A stretch of DNA of 64,000 nt from positions 2,232,001-2,296,000 of the forward strand of contig NZ_CP070326.1 of assembly GCF_016917755.1 (NCBI RefSeq), in the 5' to 3' direction. The notes below the pieces were generated by a model. The model had not been told where the DNA came from. It ran no database searches and saw only the letters and a list, made by a program, of their open reading frames with translations. This document shows, in pieces, positions 58,745 to 64,000 of this stretch; within the stretch, counting starts at the first letter, position 1, and each line of letters opens with the position of its first letter. Position numbers and translations under genes: made by a program. The DNA is from Streptomyces noursei. GTDB taxonomy: Bacteria; Actinomycetota; Actinomycetes; Streptomycetales; Streptomycetaceae.

Positions 58745-60624
58745 CTCCACGTCTTCTCCGCCGCCGTCACCGCCCAGCCCCCACCCCCACCACCGACGGA
58801 GCAGCATTGCTCGACGCGCCTGGTCCCGAGGCCATCGAGGTGCACGCCCGCGCTCTGGCCATCGGCGCCCACCTGGCCACCACCCTCGTGGTCACCGGCT
58901 ACCCGGCGGAGGTCACCCCCGGCTGGCTCGCCCCCCTGCTCAACTTCCCCGGCCATCTCGACATCGCCCTGCACATCGAGCCCGTCCCCAACCCGGTGGC
59001 CGCCGCCGGACTGAAGAAGCAGCGCGCCCGCCTGGAATCCGGCCGCCGCACCGGCTTCGACAAAGGCCGCCTGGACGACCCCGAAGTAGAGGCCGCAGCC
59101 GCGGACGCCGCTGAACTCGCCTACCGCATCGCCCGCGGCGAAGGAAAACTCTTCCACGTCGCCCTGTACCTGACCGTGCACGCGCCGGACGAGGACGCCC
59201 TCGCCGAGCAGGCCGCCGCCGTCCGCGCCATCGCCGAGTCACTCCTCATGACGGTCGCGCCCACGACCTACCGGGCACTACCGGGCTGGCTGGCCACCCT
59301 GCCGCTCGGCCTCGACACCCTCAAGATCCGCCGCACCTTCGACACCGCCGCCCTCGCCACGTGCTTCCCCTTCACCAGCCCCGACCTACCAGTCACCACG
59401 GGTGAGGACGGCACCGCCGTCTCTGGGGTGCTGTACGGGCTGAACGCGGTCTCCGGTGCCCCCGTGATGTGGGATCGCTTCGCGCAGGACAACTACAACT
59501 CCATCACCCTGGCCCGCTCCGGCACCGGCAAGTCCTACCTGGCCAAACTCGAACTGCTGCGGCTGCTGTTCACCGGTGTCACTGCCTCGGTCATCGACCC
59601 GGAGGACGAGTACGTCCGCCTCGCCGAGGCCGTCGGCGGGCACGTGGTGCGGCTAGGTACGGAAGGTGTATGCCTCAACCCCTTCGACCTCCCGGTATCC
59701 GCACGCGACAGTGAAGACGCCCTGACGCGGCGCGTGCTGTTCCTGCACACCTTCCTCACCGTCCTGCTCGGCACCGATCTGACCGCCGCCAAGAAAGCGG
59801 TGCTGGACCGGGCGATCCTCGGCACGTACATCCGTGCAGGGATCACCGCGGATCCTCGTACCTGGCAGCGCACTCCGCCCACGCTCGCCGACCTGGCCAC
59901 CGTCCTGAATGAGGACGGCAGCGTGGTTGCCGCGGACCTTGCCGACCACCTAGTCCCGTACACCACCGGCTCGCACGCCCACCTGTTCAACGGTCCCAGC
60001 ACCACTGCTACGTCCGGGCATCTGGTCGTCTACGCGCTCCTCGGCCTGCCGGAAGAGGTCACGGCCCCGGCGATGCTGCTCGCCCTGGACGCCATCTGGC
60101 GGCAAGTCACCTCCCGCCCGAGCGCGGGCCGCCATCTGGTCGTGGTGGACGAGGCATGGCGGCTGATGCGCGACGGGGCAGGCGCCCGCTTCCTGTTCCG
60201 CATGGCCAAGGCCGCCCGCAAGCGCTGGACCGGACTGGCGATCGTCACCCAGGACGCTGATGACGTGCTCGCCTCACCCTTGGGCCGGGCCATCGTCTCG
60301 AACGCCGCCACCCAGATCCTGCTCCGCCAAGCCCCACAGGCCATCGACACCATCAGCGAGAACTTCCACCTCTGCCATGGCGAGCGGGAATTCCTGCTCT
60401 CGGCCTCCCGGGGCGAGGCCCTGCTGCTTACCGGGGACCGCCGCCACAAGGTCGCCCTGATCAGCGTCGCCGCTCCGGGCGAACACGACGTGATCACGAC
60501 AGACCCCAGCGAGCTGGCCACCGCGGCCACCGCTCAGCACACAAGAGATGAGGGATCCGTCTACGCCGATGGCTGCGCAGACGACAGCATCTGCGACGAC
60601 AGCAACGAAGGGCGGATGCTGTGA
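58741..60624 (+). CDS. VirB4-like T4SS ATPase
   Basis: The product has 627 residues. After an N-terminal membrane-interaction domain, Walker A is ARSGTGKS (about 258..265) within DNYNSITLARSGTGKSYLAK; the CDPEDEY-like strand reads VIDPEDEY; Walker B is HLVVVDEAWRLM (about 463..474); QDADDV and FLLSASRGEALLL follow. This matches the CagE/TrbE/VirB4 family that powers pilus and substrate export. The GTG start overlaps PrgI, and the end overlaps the coupling protein. Confidence 0.92.
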   Translation: MTPRLLRRRHRPAPTPTTDGAALLDAPGPEAIEVHARALAIGAHLATTLVVTGYPAEVTPGWLAPLLNFPGHLDIALHIEPVPNPVAAAGLKKQRARLESGRRTGFDKGRLDDPEVEAAAADAAELAYRIARGEGKLFHVALYLTVHAPDEDALAEQAAAVRAIAESLLMTVAPTTYRALPGWLATLPLGLDTLKIRRTFDTAALATCFPFTSPDLPVTTGEDGTAVSGVLYGLNAVSGAPVMWDRFAQDNYNSITLARSGTGKSYLAKLELLRLLFTGVTASVIDPEDEYVRLAEAVGGHVVRLGTEGVCLNPFDLPVSARDSEDALTRRVLFLHTFLTVLLGTDLTAAKKAVLDRAILGTYIRAGITADPRTWQRTPPTLADLATVLNEDGSVVAADLADHLVPYTTGSHAHLFNGPSTTATSGHLVVYALLGLPEEVTAPAMLLALDAIWRQVTSRPSAGRHLVVVDEAWRLMRDGAGARFLFRMAKAARKRWTGLAIVTQDADDVLASPLGRAIVSNAATQILLRQAPQAIDTISENFHLCHGEREFLLSASRGEALLLTGDRRHKVALISVAAPGEHDVITTDPSELATAATAQHTRDEGSVYADGCADDSICDDSNEGRML

Positions 60625-63035
60625 CCGGCTCCATGCTGCGAGCCATCGCCCCGCCGGACGGACCGTTGGTGGACTTCCTCACCCACCCCGAGACGTTCGC
60701 CGCCACCGCGCTCCATGCCGCCCTCACCTGGTGCACCGCGGCCGCGCCCCTCCTGATCCCCACTGCCCTCCTGTCCGCAGCAAGCGGGTACGCAGCCCGA
60801 CGCCGTCTTCTACGCTCGCGCCAGCAGCGCCTCGCCGATGGCGCCCGCTGCGTGGAGATCCTCGCCCCGCCCCACGTCGCGCCCAAGGGCGGCGAGGTCC
60901 TGTGGGCCCAGCTCTCCGGTTTGCTGCGCCCGTGGTGGCGCCGCCTCACCACCGGCCAGCCCCACCTCGCCTTCGAATACACCTGGTCGCACAGTGGCCT
61001 GCGCATCCGTTTGTGGGTCCCGGGCACCGTACCGATGGGCCTGGTGTGCCGCGCCGTCGAAGCCGCCTGGCCCGGCGCCCACACCCGCGTCACCGCCCCC
61101 GCTCCCCTCCTCCCGAACGCAGACGACGCCGTCTCCTGCACGGCCGGGGGTCTGCGGCCGGCCCGCCCCGACGTCCTGCCCCTCCGCACCGACCACCCCA
61201 CCGACCCTCTACGTGCCCTGCTCCAGGCCGCTACCGGCATGGCCGACCATGAATCGGCCTGCGTGCAGATCCTGGCCCGCCCCGCCACCGGCCGCGCCCT
61301 GCGCCGCGCCCGGCGCCAGGCAAGGCAGCTCAAAGCCGGGCATGCCCCGGCCCGTCTCCCAGCCCTGACCGCGCTCCTCCTCCACCGTGCCCAACCCGCC
61401 ACCACCGGCAAGCAGGACCCCGACCACGGCACCGCCGTACGTCAGATGGTGGCCAAACAATCCGGCGCCCAGTGGCAGTGCACCCTCGCCTACGCCGCCG
61501 CCTGCTCACAAAAGACCGACCGCGCACACGATGTGGCCCGAGGCCGGGCCCACGCCATCGCCTCCGCCTTCGGCCTGTACGCCGACCGCAACTACCTCAC
61601 CCGCACCCGCCTCCGTCACCCCGAACCACGCCTCACCGCCCGACAGTTCCCGCCTTGCCGACCGGCGCTGCTCTCGGTGCCCGAACTCGCCGCCCTCGCC
61701 CACCTCCCCTACGACCCCAACGCCCCCGGCCTGCGCCGAGCCGGCGCCCGCTCCGTCCTCCCACCCCCGCAGATCCCCAAGCCCACCCCCGGCAACAGCG
61801 TCAAACCCCTGGGCCACTCCGACACCGGTACCCGCCGCGGCATAGGTCTCGCCGTCGCCGACGCCCGCCACCACCTGCACGTCATGGGCGCCACCGGCTC
61901 CGGCAAGTCCACCCTGATCGCCAACCTCGTCCTCGACGACGTCCGCAACCACCGCGGCGTCATCGTCATCGACCCCAAAGGCGACCTGATCACCCACCTG
62001 TTGGACCGCCTGCCCGACACGTGCACCGACCGCCTCGTCCTTATCGACCCCGACGACCCCCACAGACCGCCGTGCCTGAACGTGCTCGACGGCAGCGACA
62101 TCGATGTCGTCGTGGACAACATCACCGGCATCTTCCGCCGCATCTTCACCGCCTTCTGGGGCCCCCGCACCGACGACGTCATGCGCGCCGCCTGCCTGAC
62201 CCTCCTCAAACACCGCAACCGCACCGGACAGTTGGTCACTCTCGCCGACGTTCCCCGTCTGCTGGGCGAGTCCGCCTACCGGCTGCGTATCGTTCCTGCC
62301 CTCCAAGACCCTGTCCTGCGAGGGTTCTGGGCTTGGTATGAGTCGATGTCCGATCCCTCCCGCGCCGCGGTGGTCGGCCCGGTCATGAACAAGCTGCGCG
62401 CCTTCCTGCTGCGCGACTTCGCCCGCCGCTCCATCGCCGCCGGCCCCTCCACCTTCGACCTCACCGGCGTCCTCAACGGCGGCATCCTCCTGGCTCGCCT
62501 CCCCAAAGGCGCCCTCGGAGAGGAGACCGCCCGTCTCCTCGGCTCCTTCATCGTCGCCGGCACCTGGCAGGCCGCCGCAGCCCGCGCCCGCACCCCCGAA
62601 CGCCAGCGCATCGACGCCACGCTCAGCATCGACGAGGCACACAACTTCCTGACGCTGCCCTACCCGTTGGAGGACATGCTCGCCGAGGCCCGCGGCTACC
62701 GCCTGTCCATGCTCCTGGCCCACCAGCACCTCGCCCAGCTCCCCCGCGACCTGCGCGAAGGCATCTCCGCCAACGCCCGCAACAAGGTCTTCTTCAACGC
62801 CTCACCCGAGGACTCCAACGCACTGGAACGCCACACGCTGCCCACCCTCGCCGCACACGACCTCGCCCACCTGGGCCCCTACCAAGCTGCCGCCCACCTC
62901 CTGACCAACGGCGCGGAATCGACCGCCTTCACCCTCACCACCCGCCCCCTGCCACCCGCCATCCCCGGCCGCGCCAAAGACCTGCGAACCGCTGCCGCCT
63001 CCCGCACCGGCCCACGACAAGCCACCCGCCCCTGA
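60621..63035 (+). CDS. VirD4/TraG-like conjugation coupling protein
   Basis: The product has 804 residues. The N-terminus has membrane segments (APLLIPTALLSAASGYAA). The AAA core has Walker A VMGATGSGKSTL (about 420..431), VIVIDPKGD, and Walker B ATLSIDEAHNFL (about 664..675), followed by LAHQHLAQLP, the sensor/Q motif. It is a type IV coupling protein that delivers the relaxosome to the T4SS. The arrangement after VirB4 is standard. Confidence 0.92.
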   Translation: MTGSMLRAIAPPDGPLVDFLTHPETFAATALHAALTWCTAAAPLLIPTALLSAASGYAARRRLLRSRQQRLADGARCVEILAPPHVAPKGGEVLWAQLSGLLRPWWRRLTTGQPHLAFEYTWSHSGLRIRLWVPGTVPMGLVCRAVEAAWPGAHTRVTAPAPLLPNADDAVSCTAGGLRPARPDVLPLRTDHPTDPLRALLQAATGMADHESACVQILARPATGRALRRARRQARQLKAGHAPARLPALTALLLHRAQPATTGKQDPDHGTAVRQMVAKQSGAQWQCTLAYAAACSQKTDRAHDVARGRAHAIASAFGLYADRNYLTRTRLRHPEPRLTARQFPPCRPALLSVPELAALAHLPYDPNAPGLRRAGARSVLPPPQIPKPTPGNSVKPLGHSDTGTRRGIGLAVADARHHLHVMGATGSGKSTLIANLVLDDVRNHRGVIVIDPKGDLITHLLDRLPDTCTDRLVLIDPDDPHRPPCLNVLDGSDIDVVVDNITGIFRRIFTAFWGPRTDDVMRAACLTLLKHRNRTGQLVTLADVPRLLGESAYRLRIVPALQDPVLRGFWAWYESMSDPSRAAVVGPVMNKLRAFLLRDFARRSIAAGPSTFDLTGVLNGGILLARLPKGALGEETARLLGSFIVAGTWQAAAARARTPERQRIDATLSIDEAHNFLTLPYPLEDMLAEARGYRLSMLLAHQHLAQLPRDLREGISANARNKVFFNASPEDSNALERHTLPTLAAHDLAHLGPYQAAAHLLTNGAESTAFTLTTRPLPPAIPGRAKDLRTAAASRTGPRQATRP

Positions 63036-63081
63036 CCAACCACCTCGCCAGTCACTTCGCCCCGCCCGAAGGTGATCCGCC

Positions 63082-64000
63082 ATGCCCGCACTCCCCCGCC
63101 CCGCCTCCGGCCCCGGCTCCCGCTACACCGCCCGCGCCGCCACCAGCCGCCCCCGCCCCACCCAACACACCGACATCGCCACCCTCGCCCGCCGCCTCAC
63201 CACCCGCGACCTCTGGCTGACCCGCATGCTCCACGAGCACCGCGTACTGACCACCCACCAGATCACCCGCCTCGCCTACACCTCACTCCGCTCCGCCCAA
63301 CGCCGCCTACGCACCCTCCACCACCACGCGATCGTGGACTCCTTCCGCCCCCTGACACAGACCGGCTCCGCCCCCGAGCACTACACCCTCGGCCCCGCCG
63401 GAGCCGCCCTCCTCGCCGCCCAGGCCGGTCTCGACCCCGAAGCCGTCGGCTGGCGCCCCACCCACACCGGCCGCATCGCCTACTCCCCCTCCCTCGGCCA
63501 CGACCTCGGCGTCAACGACCTCCTCGCCCACCTCGCCGCCCACGCCCACACCGCCCCCACCACCGGCCTCACGCTCTGGCTCTCCGAACCCTCCGCAGCC
63601 CGCCGCTGGGGCGACATCATCCGCCCCGACGCCTACGCCCACTACCGCGACGGCGACTGCCTGCTGCCGTTCTTCCTTGAATACGACACGGGCAGCCAGC
63701 CCCTACCCCGCGTCGAAGCCAAACTCGCCGGCTACGCCGCCTTCACCACCGCCACCGACACCCGCCCAGCCCTGCTCATCCACACCCGCACCCACTCCCG
63801 CGCCCAAGCCCTCCGCCACCGTCTCGCCGACACCGCCCGCAACCTGAACCTGAACGTGGCGACCTCATCCTCGGACTTCACCACCACCGAACCCTGGGGC
63901 CCTTGGTGGACGCCCCTCCAGTCCGGCGCCCGCCGCATCGCCCTTACTCACCTCGCCACCCACTGGCCCGGCCTCAGCCCCGCCTCCGGCTTGGAACCGA
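63082..64000 (+). CDS. Replication-relaxation family protein, 5' part
   Basis: An open frame starts at ATG 63082 and continues past the window end (at least 306 residues). A winged-helix-like start (LTRMLHEHRVLTTHQITRLAY, LRTLHHHAIVDSFRPL) is followed by a nuclease-like core (GRIAYSPSLGHDLGVNDLLAHL, IIRPDAYAHYRDG, LPFFLEYDTGSQPLPRVEAKLAGYA with a D/E-x-D-K-like pattern). These features are those of replication-relaxation proteins, which nick or prepare DNA for transfer in Gram-positive conjugative elements. The end is not visible. Confidence 0.85.
   Translation, partial: MPALPRPASGPGSRYTARAATSRPRPTQHTDIATLARRLTTRDLWLTRMLHEHRVLTTHQITRLAYTSLRSAQRRLRTLHHHAIVDSFRPLTQTGSAPEHYTLGPAGAALLAAQAGLDPEAVGWRPTHTGRIAYSPSLGHDLGVNDLLAHLAAHAHTAPTTGLTLWLSEPSAARRWGDIIRPDAYAHYRDGDCLLPFFLEYDTGSQPLPRVEAKLAGYAAFTTATDTRPALLIHTRTHSRAQALRHRLADTARNLNLNVATSSSDFTTTEPWGPWWTPLQSGARRIALTHLATHWPGLSPASGLEP

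Overview
The window is high-GC actinobacterial DNA, almost certainly from a Streptomyces chromosome. The evidence is GTG/TTG starts with short Shine-Dalgarno spacings, a paired Scr1-type HTH/DUF397 cassette, ETF genes, a ROK kinase divergent from a LacI regulator, a large membrane Ser/Thr kinase and several Streptomyces-type small proteins. Species cannot be read from the sequence. No rRNA, convincing tRNA or CRISPR array was found.

Region 1 (900..16845) is the highlight. It is a 15.9-kb integrated element bounded by perfect 111-bp terminal inverted repeats and flanked by a 14-bp target-site duplication (886..899 and 16846..16859). It encodes a complete-looking Cas1 with its catalytic E/H/D residues and no cas2 or CRISPR, plus a family B DNA polymerase. 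It also carries a tectivirus-type virion module: an FtsK/HerA-like packaging ATPase, a double-jelly-roll-type major capsid protein, a membrane-anchored lytic transglycosylase and a run of tiny membrane proteins. No tyrosine or serine recombinase and no DDE transposase is present, so Cas1 is the only visible candidate integrase. The element therefore joins the gene logic of a casposon (Cas1 + PolB + TIR + ~14-bp TSD) to that of a tailless membrane-containing virus. Its right end carries host-type cargo: four small minus-strand genes and an HTH/DUF397 pair. The element interrupts a long palindromic composite repeat; an uninterrupted paralogue at about 31894..32430 shows what the empty target looks like.

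Region 2 (1..713 and 17198..38407) is ordinary chromosome: an M20 peptidase 3' end, a P-loop/NUDIX fusion, a membrane Ser/Thr kinase, ROK kinase with LacI regulator, decayed genes (a SAM methyltransferase and an XRE regulator), a CitE/HpcH-like DUF6986 protein, a DinB/DUF664 protein, etfBA, a flavin reductase, a thioredoxin, PlsC, a B3/4-domain protein, a translationally coupled DUF6421-SDR-threonine aldolase operon, a glycerophosphodiesterase, a GNAT and a VOC protein.

Region 3 (38801..48111) is a secreted-protein cluster. It has a trypsin-like protease with FG-GAP-type repeats, a related protein whose catalytic His and Ser are both replaced, a small secreted protein, and a 1304-residue polymorphic toxin (ALF repeats, Ala-rich coiled coils, Hint, ParB-like C-terminus) with an overlapping candidate immunity gene.

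Region 4 (48228..64000, continuing beyond the window) looks like an integrative conjugative element using a type IV secretion system (VirB2-, VirB6-, PrgI-, VirB4- and VirD4-like proteins and a replication-relaxation protein). It starts next to a degenerate integrase and an RDF-like gene. Inserted in it is a WXG100/type VII-like cassette (51872..53902) bracketed by 92-bp imperfect direct repeats.
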